Assembly: GCA_949752735.1 (NCBI GenBank)
Contig: OX457037.1
Location: forward strand, 12,266,358 to 12,330,357
Direction of reading: 5' to 3'
Source: Lumbricus terrestris
Taxonomy: Eukaryota; Annelida; Clitellata; Crassiclitellata; Lumbricidae
Length of the DNA stretch: 64,000 nucleotides
Part shown: one piece after another, positions 23,009 to 35,350 of the stretch
How positions within the stretch are numbered: position 1 is the first letter of the stretch
How the letters are laid out: every line of letters begins with the position of its first letter
Notes under the pieces: model-generated
The model's database searches: none
The model's input: only the letters and a program-made list of their open reading frames with translations
Told to the model about the DNA's origin: nothing
Program-made: the position numbers and the translations under genes

Positions 23009-23230
23009 ATTGTATTGCATTTAATCATTTTATATAAAGCGTCTCTAACAGGTTGAACCGTTCACAGAGTTCCCAGTGCACATTGCACAAGGCCCGACGA
23101 GAAGAAGCAGGTTTTGAAAAGAGACGAGTCAAAAGACAAACTGCCAGAGAGAAGTGTAGAACGAACAGAAGGAGAAAGTGAAATGCAAAGAGAATGACCA
23201 ATTGAAGCAAATAATCGGCATGATACATGC
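23009..23230. repeat. dispersed 'aaagcgtctc' repeat copy
   Basis: It begins TTGTATTGCATTTAATCATT and shares the order of words with 2555-3010 (GGTTGAACCGTTCA, AGAAGCAGGTTTT, GAACGAACAGAAGGAGAAAG). Confidence 0.7.
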
Positions 23231-23552
23231 GTAGTAGTTTAATACGGATAATTATACTTATTTACTTACTTACTCTAATGAGTATGACTGAGGCCAAGCG
23301 TAAATGATTACATGCATTCATGGATATCGTGAAGTCACTAGAGGAGACCTGTAGCTTAGCATTTACACATGTTTAATAAGGTTTCTGCTAGATTTATGTT
23401 TATCAAGAGAATAGTCTTGACGGCTATCTGACATCTTTGAAACCAGTGGTCATGATTCATTGACATTCTGAGATTCAGATTTACCGACATAATTATAAAA
23501 AAATATAGAAAATAGAATAAATTGACGACTTTTCTAGCCATTGACTGCCTAC

Positions 23553-23616
23553 CTGTTCAACCCATGTTATGCTGTAAGCATGGGATGCCACCAGTCCATT
23601 GTCAAATCGACATTCG
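23553..23616 (-). CDS. calpain A exon, catalytic His
   Basis: A 64-base exon between CACAG and GTAGGC encodes ECRFDNGLVASHAYSITWVE and Q. The His in ASHAYSIT corresponds to the catalytic His of the calpain 'KGHAYSVT' motif. It joins the next exon at phase 0 (WVEQ-ITVRDR). An alternative acceptor five bases upstream would add two residues. It requires a phase-2 upstream exon, which the obvious donor of the 24.6-kb exon does not give. Confidence 0.92.
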
Positions 23617-23778
23617 CTGTGACTATGCTACAAACAGGACAACCACTGATATAATTATGTTATCAAATAATTATATTCTTACGCTATTTATGTAATAGCA
23701 ATCAAAAGTTAGACTGACTGCACTTAAAGCACATGCTCATCGCTGATCTTAATGACCAGAACGAGATGCAGTTCGGCG

Positions 23779-24110
23779 CATTGGCGGAGTTTGGTTTCCG
23801 TGTTGTTGTTTTTTTGGGTGGGGGGCGGGCTGAAAACTTGGTCCAGAAGGTGCGGCGACAAAAAATTTTTGTTTCCGCCGAAAAAAAGTTGATGACCTTT
23901 TTTATTTATTGTTTAAGTCTTCAAGTTCAAATCTCATGAAACTTACTATGTATTTCCCGGCCGAAAAAGTTGATGACCTTTTTTTAGTCGTCAGTTGGAA
24001 GTCCTTGGGGTCTAAGCCCGAAAAATAGACCACTTACACGGTAAAAACATGACTATGGGGCTTCTTGGGGGGCTTTAGCCCCCCCTAGCCCCTGATAAAC
24101 TCCGCCCATG
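23779..24110. mobile_element. hAT-like MITE, 332 bp
   Basis: The ends CATTGGCGGAGTTT and AAACTCCGCCCATG are inverted with one or two mismatches. The flanks GTTCGGCG and GTTCGCGT are partly matching 8-mers. Inside are two copies of AAAGTTGATGACCTTTTTT and a TAGTCGTCAG. It lies in the calpain A intron between the His exon and the preceding exon. Confidence 0.75.
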
Positions 24111-24619
24111 GTTCGCGTTCTAGTCTCTTTTTCCAGATGTGTCTTTATAAGCACACCCTCTTATCAATCACCTAACTTTTCGTCCCGACATTGTGGTTGA
24201 AAGATTCATCAACCAATACAGAACACATCACGTAAGTGCAAGCACATAATTTTTTTTAATGTCTTACATCCAACACAAGAACATCTTTCTGGTCTGCAAG
24301 GCGCAGCTGAGAAAGGCCCCTAAATGATTCTTAAACTACGTTCAAACGCCAATATCCGCCACCCCATCTCGTTCATTGCACTCTGCTGATCACCTTGATC
24401 TTTTTCGTCCAAGGATTAGGACTGCTCTGGCCCAGTATCGGGAATGTGCTGCGGTTGGGCCTTCTGTAATCTCATAATCGTATATAAAGAGCAAGAAAAA
24501 ATTTGAAAAGCTCCTCCGATTAAAATGTATGTACACAATCAGTCCACAATGTAAATTATTGTACGTGCACACAATGTGCATGCAACCGGAGATAAGAGTG
24601 TTTAGCGTAGTGATTGACC

Positions 24620-24796
24620 TCGTGATCGACAGAACAGCCCATCAGTGAGTCTCTTTCGAAGGCTTTACTCATGATCGTGAAGAGGTCTTTTGGAATGTCT
24701 CCCTGGAGGTCAAAACTCTCCGTCACTCCTCCGGTGAAGTCCTGCATCGCCTCCGAAGTACTTCCGCTATCCAGCGCCTCATAAGAACCGTTCAGT
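24620..24796 (-). CDS. calpain A exon, protease core PC1/PC2 (3' boundary uncertain)
   Basis: After GCCGTAG the exon completes a Lys codon and reads [30 protein letters not shown], then [12 protein letters not shown]. These match the calpain phrases 'L.GSYEAL..G...EA..DFTGG' and '...GSLMGCSI'. The start phase agrees with the 25.6-kb exon. The donor is unclear: GTCAAT after HE gives the wrong phase for the next exon, and a phase-2 GTTGCA lies further on. The quoted left end is approximate. Confidence 0.88.
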
Positions 24797-24934
24797 CTAC
24801 GGCGAACAAACACAGCAACCACTTAGGCTACATGAAGATATCTTCGAGCAGTTTTATAGCGCCGCAACGGTAATGCACATTGCATAAATGATTGGTCTCT
24901 TCTAGCGCACTGTTGACAAGCATAATTAATAGTC

Positions 24935-24955
24935 TCCTCCTCCTACTACTACTAT

Positions 24956-25021
<66 letters not shown>

Positions 25022-25193
25022 CACCACCACCACCACCACCACCACCACCACCACCACCACCACCACCACCACCACCACCACCACCACCACCACCACCACC
25101 ACCACCACCACCACCACCACCACCACCACCACCACCACCACCACCACCACCACCACCACCACCACCACCACCACCACCACCACCACCACCACC

Positions 25194-25269
<76 letters not shown>

Positions 25270-25380
25270 TTACTACTATTACTACTACTACTGCTACTGC
25301 TGCTGCTGCTACTTCTACTTCCGCTACTATACCACCACCACCACCACCACCACCACCACCACCACCACCACTACCATTAC
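24935..25380. repeat. (CTA)n-(CCA)n-(CTA)n trinucleotide array
   Basis: About 65 bases of CTA triplets, then about 190 of CCA, then about 90 of CTA, and again a short CCA tract at 25331-25370. On the calpain transcript strand this is TAG and TGG triplets, starting about 180 bases into the intron after the exon ending at 25560. All open frames here are repeat artefacts. A (CAG)n tract follows at 25463-25492. Confidence 0.97.
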
Positions 25381-25460
25381 TAATAGTACTGCTGCTGACA
25401 CTTTACCTGATATTGAGTGAACAACATATAATATTATTTCATCGTCATCGTTATCATCGT

Positions 25461-25500
<40 letters not shown>

Positions 25501-25559
25501 TTCAACAAACACAAAAGCGTCATTGAGAACAGCAATGTCTACGTGTCTTAGGGTATTAC

Positions 25560-25818
25560 TTGGCGTAGGCTTTCTCGAGCAGCGCTGGCCAGAACTCGTT
25601 CTGTGTGTTTGATCGGGCGAAGAAAAGTCGGCCTTGGACGGTGGGCAGTTGGTCATCTACAACGACGTCCACCCACTTTCCGTATTGCCAGATTTTGAAG
25701 TGGAAGACACCAGCGTATTCCCTGTCGAAGAGATTGTCCTGTGGAACGACTTGATGGAATAGTGTTTTGTTTTCAGTGGAGCAGAGCGAAGCCATCGCTG
25801 CCAGGAACCAACAGTTGT
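25560..25818 (-). CDS. calpain A exon, catalytic Cys (protease core PC1)
   Basis: A 259-base exon between TTCCAG and GTAATA encodes [48 protein letters not shown] and [12 protein letters not shown]. The Cys in NCWFLAA is the nucleophile. The remaining phrases are the standard calpain PC1 signature ('F.FW..G.WV.VV.DD.LPT..G.L.F..S....[11 protein letters not shown]'). It enters at phase 1, giving an extra residue before NCW (family usually has GDCW or GNCW). Confidence 0.97.
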
Positions 25819-26219
25819 CTGGAAGAGATGTTCAAGAAGGTTCTCAGCGAAGCGTATTTAAGTTAATTCGTCTATGTATTTTATGTATATAACCATTTAT
25901 TTTATATAGCACCTTAACGAGAATCTCACGAAGGCGATTATCCAATCGATGTAGACCATATTAATCGCTTATTTGTACAATAGAGTCATTTATGGTGGCT
26001 ATCAACAGTCGCGTGTCTAGACTTAATCATTTGGCTAAACTATCCAGTAGTTAAGCATGAATCGATGGCGATGAATAATTGCGAGTGAAGAACTTGCTCA
26101 GGGTCCATTACACACTCAGTAGACTCTACTGTGTATAGACTTAGACAGTCTTCACGAAGATGAAGCTGGAACTTTCCCAGTAGCATTGGGATTTGTCGAA
26201 GATTTCTGTCCGTTCTGCG

Positions 26220-26340
26220 TGTTCAGTTATTCATTCATTCATTCATTCATTCATTCATTCAAGTATTTATATAGCGCCTCTTAAAGGAAACTACTCAGAG
26301 GCGCTTCCGACTCCAGCACGGCCAAACAGAACAGTTTTCA
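26220..26340. repeat. (ATTC)n plus 'tatatagcgcctc...gaggcgc' repeat
   Basis: An ATTC tetramer run leads into TATTTATATAGCGCCTC and an inverted GAGGCGC. Similar words occur at 25889, 35383, 48158 and 53970, so this is a dispersed element end. It lies in the expected intron 1-2 region of calpain A. Confidence 0.6.
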
Positions 26341-26466
26341 AGTGCTAAGTTATGTCGTTTTGCTTTACATCGCAGTCTCTCATCTGGTCTTTTAGGTAGT
26401 AGACTAGTAGTACTATAGTTACTAGTTGGAGTTTATAGATTAACGTCACTGTGTGATAAATAATAT

Positions 26467-26535
26467 CATTAGCGACGCCATCCCCCTTTTTCCAGGCTTG
26501 GGTCTGGCATTGGCAGATTGCAGTCAGTGGCGGGG
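26467..26535. repeat. dispersed 'CCAGGCTTGGGnCTGGCA' repeat copy
   Basis: The words TTAGCGACGCC, CCAGGCTTGGGTCTGGCATTGGCAG-like sequence and AGTGGCGG recur at 9739-9800, 50050-50110 and 53768-53840, and partly at 49405. It is a widespread short repeat of unknown type. Its GGCTTGGG/CTGGCA inner part is weakly palindromic. Confidence 0.6.
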
Positions 26536-29250
26536 GATTAGCCACTCAGGTATTCCTCGTCTTCGCTTTTAATCTCGATTTTCCTTTGAACCGACCATTA
26601 ACTGATATGAGCAATACAAATATTATCGGAGTTATAGGAATGAACATAGCAACGTTAACTTTCCGTTGATCAGACTAGATTTCGTTAGGCCCGACCGTAG
26701 GGTTAGAATTAGAATTCCAATCGGATTGAAAGGATTTCGATTAGAGTAGCTAGGCTTTGATACCGGGTCACTGGGTTGTGAGGTCTTCGTTGCAAATGTC
26801 ATGACAGCGTCATCGCGTTGTACTGTATTGATTTGCCTTTGGCAATATAATCGACTTCTGCATTGAAGATGCTGGTTTGACTAAGCATCTCCATTACCAA
26901 TGACTAAAGTTGGGCCACAACGAGACTCAACAGGGCTTCATTAAAGCTGAATCTTATAATAGTTCTACACAGGTGATTACCAACCGCACAGAAGAGTCAA
27001 GTGAAGTGGTTAAAGATCATTTCTCCTTAGCCATGGCTCCGCTGCATGCATGGAGAGCCTCTGAATAGACATCTTGACAGGGAGCTGTGCAAAATTCCGG
27101 AATGAATTAATGGAGAGGGCTAATCAGTGTGAGAATTGTGGAAAAATAACTGGGGGGGTTGGACTATGATCCACATGGAATTTTGATGTGAAAAACATAC
27201 TTTAACATGGAGCTCTAAGAAAGACTGGGGGGTTGAAACCCCAACCCCCGGCAATTCTCACCCTGGGGTTAGTGGGAAAACGCCGTTGGACCACTGGACC
27301 AGCCCCGAGAGAGTAGGGATAAACGTCCAGGACTCAAGCCCTGACAGGAGATAGGGATAAACGCCCAGAATTAACAAATGAATAATGAATTATTATAGTT
27401 GTATATAATATAAGTACAGTATTGCATCGTCGTGTAGGACTTGTAACCGCACTTACACAATATCAATGTTTAAAATTCTTTTATGAAGCCTACAGATAAC
27501 GTAGACCCGTGACTGCTCTTAGCCTAATGCAGAAGTCGCCAACCCTGATGCATTGTATTTTGTTCAAAAATTGATCTGCTAAATTGTTTTACCTTTGGTT
27601 TCCAAAAAAGTGTGGTTATGGTTATGATTATGGTTATGATTATGGTTATGATTATGGTTATGATTATGGTCATGGTTATGGTTGTAGCCTACTCAGTATA
27701 GGAATTATTGCAGTCGAGGATGTGACTGAGAGCCCAGTGAGAGGTCCTTATTACTCCAGACTTGAGAGATGTATATTACGATACTTACCAATAACATCGT
27801 TTTGAGGCTAGCTATGCATATGAACCATTCATAAAGAAATGATTAATTAGGGACTTACATGTAGACTACTTGAATTTCTTTAGATATCATTAAGCTCAAT
27901 AAGTGCCCTAGGAGTGTAACTAGGTCCTATATTTACTAGTCATGCACGCATTTGCATGTCTTACAAGACCTGAAGTTTGTTGTTATGCGACCTTATTGTT
28001 GCGTTTTATTATAGGTCATTAACGGCTCCCCCCCCCCCCAAACAACTCCTTGAGATAAAAACGTTTTATTTACTTGAATAGGAGCTCGTCCAGATAGTTA
28101 TTGTTGAGCGGTGATCTGCAATCTTTTATTGGTCACTCTGAGTCTCTGCTTCTAATGAATCGCACTCTTACCTAGCTTAAGATTAAGAGATTGACATGCT
28201 AACAGTACCAAATAACTGCAGATCATTAAATCATTAAAATGGTCTGTGGAAATGTTGATGATATTTTGCATTGAGATTGCAACCATGCATCGTGACAAGC
28301 TCAACGGCTTGAGAGAGTAAGCTTACGGAAACCACTGAGCACTTGCAGACAGCCGGTTCTACTAAAGTATTTCCTCAAGATTCTTAGTCTAACTCTACTG
28401 CTGCTTTCACACTATAGTCATCAAACTTTTGGTGAGGTTATGGCTAGAATAAGACAGATACGAATGAAGTTAGGTAAAGAGAAAATCCAAAACAGAGAGG
28501 TTGCATGGAGAGAGAAAAATCTTCTGGGGTCTCACTCGAACTCCTAACTGTGGACTGCTTGCCTAACTTATGATTCCTGGTAGTAATAATTGATAATAAG
28601 CGGCTTGCCTCTAGTTGCCGAGCAAACCAAGGTCATGATTAAAGCATGGCTAAGATTTGTCCAGTCGTCAATGGAGAGACTTCGTTTTCACCACGACGAA
28701 ACATTGAAGCAGGAACTACACGTTTATGATGACTTACGGAGAGATCCTTGTTTGACGTCAAATCTCGTAAATCCGTCAACGGACATTTGTGGATCCGTGC
28801 AGATATCCTATAAGGACATTCACAATGATGTATAATTAAACATTTATGTAGAGAAACAAGTAAAAACGCTGAACTTCTCTTCTGCTTCTCCTTTCTCATC
28901 TGTGTTCATTAGTTTGGTTTCGACTGTCAAAAAACCCACGCGATTCTACTAATTCTACCACCTAGATCACCAGATGTGCGACGTCTTTGATGATTAGCAA
29001 AAGAGGTCAACTTGAGTGACCATGATGCAAAAGACAGCCGCAGTTTCTGCTGCTTTTTAAAGGTAGTGATCGTTAGCAGCTTCAAATTAACCTCAGCTGG
29101 CGGAATAAATGTATTTCCTCGTTAACTGTTTTACATGGTACGCCATTAACATTGATCATACATGTAGGTATGTGCCACCTTCTATATAGTCGTCGTCTTA
29201 GTGAACTGCCAAACAAGAGAACGGTGTTCATATTTATTTTTTAAAAATTA
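26536..29250. other. calpain A intron region, exon 2 expected but not found
   Basis: The region holds a 12-bp tandem GGTTATGATTAT array at 27612-27690 and otherwise unique A/T-rich DNA. A calpain exon of about 70 bases (phase 0 to phase 1) should lie between 25819 and 29986 but I could not recognise it. Confidence 0.5.
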
Positions 29251-29254
29251 TTTC

Positions 29255-29470
29255 TCCATTTCTGTAGCCTCCTCCAAGCTCTCTACTCAGAGGCGCTCCT
29301 GACTACAGCGCGGACACTGCATAGGAGTCTTACGCCGAAACACCCGAGCAATTGCAAGTAAAAGACTTGCTCAAGGTCCCTAGGCGGCGACTTGAGGTGG
29401 ATTCGAACCTCGAAGTCTCCCGCTCCATGGCATCGGCACCACCACTACACCAACCCGCTCCACGCCCAAA
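29255..29470 (-). mobile_element. tRNA-derived SINE, minus orientation
   Basis: In reverse it carries a B box GGTTCGAATCC (plus strand GGATTCGAACC at 29399) and the same body as 36848-37070, including GGAGCGCCTCTGAGTAGAGA and GCGGACACT-type words. It has no visible target duplication. Confidence 0.8.
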
Positions 29471-29709
29471 TATGCCCAGATTACTGCTATACGCCCCCCC
29501 GCCAAATCACTCACTTAAGTTCATAGACCGCAGATTGTCAATGGAAAGACTAGACGGCAAGAGAGAGGACCAAACTCGATCATAGGCCATGTCGAGGTTA
29601 AAACCGTGAAGTCTCTAATACTTAATATAGGTCACTGTACCTCATGTTACCACAAAGATTACTTTCAAATTTGCATACGTACATACAATATATACATACA
29701 CATAAATAA

Positions 29710-29965
<256 letters not shown>

Positions 29966-29986
29966 AATTATTGTTATCTTGCTCAC

Positions 29987-30238
29987 CTTTGGTCTCAGCC
30001 ATTTAATTTCTTCGCGGCTTTTACCGTTTGGAAAGAGAGATTTATTGTTGGCCGGAAAGTTTGGGTCCTCCCAGAGGGCGCCTTGAGCCAGACACTCCCT
30101 CTTGATCACCTCGTAGTCCTGACTGACGATTCGAGCTACCTTCGGAGCTGGCTTCCTGTCTTCTTTCCATCCTCGAAAATAGCGACTCGGTTTCACAAAG
30201 TCTCTCCTCATATCGTATTGGAACATTCTCGTAGTCAT
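29987..30238 (-). CDS. calpain A exon 1 (N-terminal)
   Basis: The exon encodes 84 residues: MTTRMFQYDMRRDFVKPSRY, then ARIVSQDYEVIKRECLAQGA, LWEDPNFPANNKSLFPNGKS and IKWLRPK, followed by donor GTGAGC. It is the start of the calpain protease core. The ATG at 30238 is chosen because it aligns with the only ATG of the calpain B exon; an in-frame ATG at 30262 is possible. The 40-residue stretch from ARIVS onwards is nearly identical to calpain B, showing a fairly recent duplication or conversion. Confidence 0.93.
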
Positions 30239-30262
30239 TGCAACTCCTATAATACAACCCAT

Positions 30263-31472
30263 CCAGTTTAAATAGCGCTGAGTTGATAATTAAATTACTA
30301 TAAATCTAACATGCTACTTCTGTCGTTGTTGCTACTGATGCCGTCGTCGCAAAATGTGCCGGTGTCACGAAACAGAGTATCCCCGCTTTAATCGTATGCC
30401 CCAGATGAAGAGAAGTTGAAAAAGCACTTCCGCGTGTATTTATTGTTTCAAATCTGCTTCGTTTTGAACAATGACACTATTAGACATGTTTATTCCTACT
30501 AAATATATATTTTGCCTGCTTTGGTTTTAGAGCACTTAGAACATTTAGAACACTTGAGAACACTTAGAACATTTAGAACACTTAAGAACACTTAGAGCCA
30601 CTATAAGTAATTTCGAGTTGCCTTGCCCTGAACATTGCTTAGGACACTTAAAAAATTAGTCTTTTAAAATTTTGATTACAGCATAAAGTTTTCAATTATA
30701 CGCATTTTTCAAAAAGGGGATAGAATGGTTTATCCTCCGAATAGCCTAGACCGGTTTATACCATCCGGAGGGATAGATTAATTCATCCCCCGGAAAGCTT
30801 TCAGGGTGGATAGAATATCACGTGACACCGGACCGAAAAGGTGGGCCACAAAATTATTCCTCCAGATAATTCGCTCACTGTCCTCCCTCCCTCTAGCTGT
30901 TGAAACTGGAAATCACATTCTACTCACATTCAACAAGGAATTCAAAGCATCTTTTCTAAACTTACTTCACATAATTATGCATACCGGTATGGGTTTGTTC
31001 TACCTAAATTACTAAGTATGCTCTTGTTTCTAAGCCACGCCTTTGTCTTTAGTCTGTATGTTTCTAAAGTCAATTCTATAATTCAGTTTCATTTACATAA
31101 ACACAAAAAGTTAATAAACGCAATGTTTTGTCACGTTACACGATTTTCAAGAGTTTGTCTCCTAGTTTTTCACACAACGAAGTTGGCCGTTATGCCTTCC
31201 TCGACTACATTGTTTCAGGTGGTCTATATAGCTTGCGGTCTCCTGTGTAAACCGACAGAGCGCAAGAAACGTTGAAACATTTGCGACCTACATAGGCCTA
31301 ATAGTAGGCCTACATAATATTATACTATTATGCTGGACACCGATGATACGCGTTTTGATGTAAGTTTCATATCACGCACTCACGTTTATATCGATCCGAT
31401 AAGTGACAAGGATTTAAATCCTCAAATCCTAGTCTGAGCCCATTAATTCTAATGGCTTGGCACTTAACCTTC
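30263..31472. other. 5' flank of calpain A
   Basis: It contains a short minisatellite at about 30526-30605 (AGAACACTTAGAACATTT-type units of 9-10 bases) and an imperfect GGATAGAATGGTTTATCC-type inverted stretch around 30718-30815. No exon was recognised; a 5' UTR exon could be hidden here. Confidence 0.4.
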
Positions 31473-31620
31473 GAGTCATTCTTAAAGGTGCCATACAATT
31501 CTCCAGATTCATGTTAGATCGGTAATGAATTGCAATCAACCTGTTACCTTACTTACTAGATTCGAAATGTCGGTCTTTCAACAATCAGGGGAGGTGCCAC
31601 TCGAGTTAGTCTGTGCATGC
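31473..31620. repeat. calpain upstream block duplicated near calpain B
   Basis: It aligns in the same orientation with about 1396-1680. Shared are GTCATT.TT, GTGCCATA, CAGATTCATGTTAGA, GTTAC.T, ATTC.AAATG.CG and GCCACTCGA. It is non-coding in both copies. Confidence 0.6.
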
Positions 31621-32802
31621 ATGTAGTCCTGATAATTAATTATACACTCAAACGATTTATGAGATATTGATGGTACAGTTATTAACTTATTAATACTTAT
31701 TACGGACAACAAGCAACCCTAAAGTTGCAATACAAAAACACATGCAGAATAACCATAACCATAACCACACATTTTATTGAAATCAAAAGTAAAACGGTTA
31801 AACAGATGTAACATTAGAATAAGTACAATGTTGGCTCAAATAGAGATATAGAGAGAGCTTAACTTAAGGACATTTCCGATTTGGAGTGTGGGAGACTATT
31901 CCAAATTGCATCAGCAAACACTTTTAGACAGGTATTAATATTAATATTAAGCCTATAATTAATTTTTCACTTCCATCGTGCTGCGGTCTAATTATGCAAT
32001 AGTCTAAATGGCGCGCCAAGACCAAGCCTTGATCATTATCAATAATTATTATTAGTTCGGTTTGATAAGCCAGAGCAGCAATCTATGGTATAAACTTATA
32101 ATTAATTATGTTATCTTTAAGTGTAACATGTACTTAGGGGGATGTTTTGGGTACTTGAACACTCCAACCCAAACAAAATAATGTGAAAGTGAAATAACGC
32201 GTTTACTAACACACGATGTAAGAGCTAACTAAGACAGTGCTGCCAACCTGCGGCCTTAAAAGGTGATTTCATGTGGCTCGCCTGGGTTCACTGACTTCAC
32301 TCATTTTGTGTACCTTTTTGTTAAAGGAAGTAAAGCATAAAGTCACTGGTCGACTTGAGCGTTTATTTTTGTTATTGCTATTGTAACAGTTGTTGATATG
32401 GACAGCTACCAAGAAGGCCAATCCGACGACTAATCTCCTCGTTCTTCTCTTCATGGGGTTAGGTTCCCGTATAGTCCTCAGGATATTGACGCACGACTTT
32501 GTATCAACTAAACGGACCTTGCAAACTGTCCCAAACCGTTCGCTTCAATAGTCAGTTCCTGATACGTATACCGAGTTCAAGCAGTCTGTTACAGTAAGTG
32601 GCTGCTAACGTTCTTTCGAGAGATAGTAGAATTCTGGTTCTATTGATTAAGACAGTCACCAAAGTAGGCTACACTTATAGTCGCCGACGAATGGCTCTCT
32701 CTCGTTTGACGAATATGACTGGTGGAATATTATAATTTACTTAGACGTGTAAACAGTGCTAAACATCCCGCGAAGCAAAATCCTGGCTACGACCCTGCTT
32801 AT
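31621..32802. other. intergenic, no gene seen
   Basis: A short inverted relative of the 27600 GGTTATG repeat is at 31745-31775 (AACCATAACCATAACC). Otherwise it is A/T-rich unique sequence without supported features. Confidence 0.4.
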
Positions 32803-33430
32803 ATACTACTAGCTGTGCCCGGCCACGCGTTGCTGTGGCTAAAAAGACTGTCCACCCCTCCCTCCCTACCTCCCTTCCCTGCCTACCTCCCTACGTTCCT
32901 ATGTACCTCCCCTTCCCTTCCTTCCCCTCCCCTCACCTCTCCTCCCCTTCCCTCCCTTCCATTGCTTCCCTGCATCCCTCTCTCCCATTTCCTCCCCTCC
33001 CTCCCCTCCGTCCCTCTCCTTCCTCCATCTCTAGAAATATGCGCTATAGAAGCACGTAGGGATATGCGTGATAAAACACGGCCGCAAATGGACGATTTTG
33101 CAAAAACCGACAGTTACATATAAATATGCGCTATAGAAACACGCGCGGATACGCGTGATAAAACGCGGCCAAAAAATGGACGGAAGGATGCGTGAAAGTT
33201 GAAATCGAAATGGGTCGAATATATCGACGTATATATATACGCCCTATATCGAGTCGAATGCTAAGTTGTGTTTTTTTGTTGAAAATATTGCGCTTTTCCC
33301 CAAAAAGCATTATACAAACCCGCTCGTAATCGAATGGAACGTTTAGGTATATTTTTCAAAACAATCGGTGAAGAAGTTTCCGAGAACCTTGATTAGACAC
33401 AAACATTTTACATCTTTATTTATATAGATT
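32803..33430 (+). mobile_element. dispersed 'CTAGCTGTGCCCGGCCACGC' repeat
   Basis: It starts ACTAGCTGTGCCCGGC with GCGTTGCTGTGG and ends near TTTATTTATATAGATTATAGAT. This start and TATATAGAT-type tail recur in many invertebrate genomes. A (CCTCCCT)n tract fills 32855-33035, followed by two direct copies of ATATGCG.TATAGAA.CACG (33036, 33123). The classification is left open. Confidence 0.55.
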
Positions 33431-34094
33431 ATAGATATTAGATACGATAATTTATCGAGTGAATATCAACATGCATGCATAGAACTGTGTGCGTTACAGA
33501 GATAGTAAATTTAATATGATAGCTAAGGTCGATATACATACATACATGCATACATACCACAGTGGTGGTTGTCTCTCGAATCCGTTTGGATAGTCGTCCG
33601 ATGTAGAAGTGAAAACTAGATCGCTGACTTGTCCTGTTGAGCAACTTAAAATTCTTCGTTTCACCTTCGTTGTACAGACTTCAATTAAAGGCAAAACTTA
33701 AATACTGTTTGAAGAGACTGTAGTGCTAGCAGAAAAACCATGGCTTTCGGGGTCCGTTTGGACAGGCGGTAAAAACGTTCGATTTATTGTATACCGTATA
33801 CCGTATAACGTATAACCACTCTCTTGAGCACAGTGCGACGACGTTCTTGTTAGACTTGCACACAACGTAAGTCTTTCACTCTCACACTTTCTCTTTCTGT
33901 CCACCTCTTCTCTGTCACAGTCAATAATTTTTAATTAACCACCTCCATTGTTTCCGTACGCCATTGAGCCTATAGATTTATATAATTATAGTGCGTTTCA
34001 AGAATAAGAAGCTGATTAGGAATTCTGTGCGTGCGTGTCTGTCAAATTCAAGCGTTAGGCCTAATATCGTGCGCGTTGCTTACACACTACATAT
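33431..34094. other. intergenic, no gene seen
   Basis: Contains small CATA repeats and a GTATACCGTATAACGTATAA stretch near 33790. No supported feature. Confidence 0.4.
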
Positions 34095-34290
34095 GTACAG
34101 GGTGGACCTCTAGAAATGCCACAACTTTTACACCTTATAACTTGAATACTTTTTAACTGAGCGTCTTGTTCAATATTTCAGATCGAACACAATGGTCCAT
34201 CCTATCATTCTGCAAAAATATCGACGAGTTTACACTTTGCAGCACGATTGATGTTATAGAACTGTGTCGAGAATCCATCTCTGGCAATTC
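34095..34290. mobile_element. mariner-like terminal fragment
   Basis: It begins TACAGGGTGGACCTCTAGAA. The TA-CAGGGTGG start resembles the mariner at 46321, but the following sequence differs and no second terminus was found. Confidence 0.4.
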
Positions 34291-34809
34291 CTTCATTAAA
34301 GTCTACCCGGAAGTTCGTTCCTGATCAAAAATCTGCTCCAGATGATATGCCCTGGGTACAATTCTCCGAAATACAACTTTCTTATCTCTTGGGAGATAAA
34401 AGCCATCCTCTTAGATAGTCTGTACATTGGGTTGCTCTATTCTTTTAGACATAATTAGGCCTAAATCGCATTATTTTTCAAGAATAATTTCAACTTATGC
34501 AGATGGTTTTATAACTGTATTTTAAAAATAATAAACCTAAAGACTAAACTTATTTTTATATTTTTGACTGATAATGTTGCTTCATCGACGATGTGGAATT
34601 ATTACCAGAAATGAATGATTACTAAGTGACATTATTTCAGGGAAGACTGTGCTTAGGGGAGATTTTATATCGCAATTCTGGATTGTTCGGGTGGATGAAT
34701 TGCGAATGAATTATCCTTCATTCGATAGAGGGCGCTAGCGACATTGCCAATGCCATTCGTTTGATACAACGCAATCAGTTTGGGGTTTGGGAATGAGGTG
34801 GGATGGAGA

Positions 34810-35027
34810 CCGCGGCGCCCGCAGGCGTACGCACTTACGCAAGTGCGTACAGCGTTGAAAGGCTAAAAAATAACGGCTGATGACTAAAATAATGTCATCA
34901 GTTTTTCGGCGACACTGACGAAATTTTTCTCCTGTTTCCTCCAAGACCCTAAATTTTGGCCCCATCGAAAATTTCTGTATCCGCCCTTGGCTGTGCGTAC
35001 AAGAAAAAAATCCTGGGGGCGCCGATG
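34810..35027. mobile_element. TIR element with 8-bp TSD, interrupted by a second one
   Basis: The inverted ends contain CGGCGCCCGCAGG and CCTGGGGGCGCCG. The 8-bp repeat GATGGAGA lies at 34802-34809 and 35028-35035. A further pair of GTGCGTAC repeats (34843-34850 and 34993-35000) brackets a 142-bp insert. Confidence 0.7.
34851..34992. mobile_element. nested MITE, 142 bp, 8-bp TSD
   Basis: It begins AGCGTTGAAAGGC and ends CCGCCCTTGGCT, with the 8-bp direct repeat GTGCGTAC on both sides. It includes GCTGATGACTAAAATAATGT and CATCAGTTTTTCGGCG, related to the motif shared by the other hAT-like MITEs. The termini match weakly. Confidence 0.6.
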
Positions 35028-35044
35028 GATGGAGAGGAACATAC

Positions 35045-35350
35045 ATGTGCATAGAAACAAAGACAGAAAGCGATACACAGACAACAGAGAGAGGGGAAAA
35101 ACGAGACAGAGACAAAGACAGAGAGACACAGAGACAGAGAGACAGAGAGGCAGAGAGACATAGACAAACAGACAGACAGACAGAGACAGACAGCGAGAGA
35201 GACCGAGACAGTAAGAAGATACAGAGAGACAGTAAGAAGATACAGAGAGACAGAGGCAGAGGCAGAAGCAGAGGCAGAGGCAGAGACAGAGTCAGAAAGA
35301 CAGAGACATAGACAGACAGAGTCAGAGACAGAGACAGAGATTGAGACATA
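35045..35350. repeat. (CAGAGA/GACA)n tract
   Basis: Purine-rich CAGA and GAGA units. It generates several false frames on both strands. Confidence 0.95.

Noticed and set aside
24892..25383. 163-residue Leu/Pro/His frame
   Set aside because: Pure CTA/CCA triplet repeat inside a calpain intron.
28590..28899. Overlapping 81- and 86-residue frames
   Set aside because: No recognised domain; the calpain exon 2 motif was looked for here and not found.
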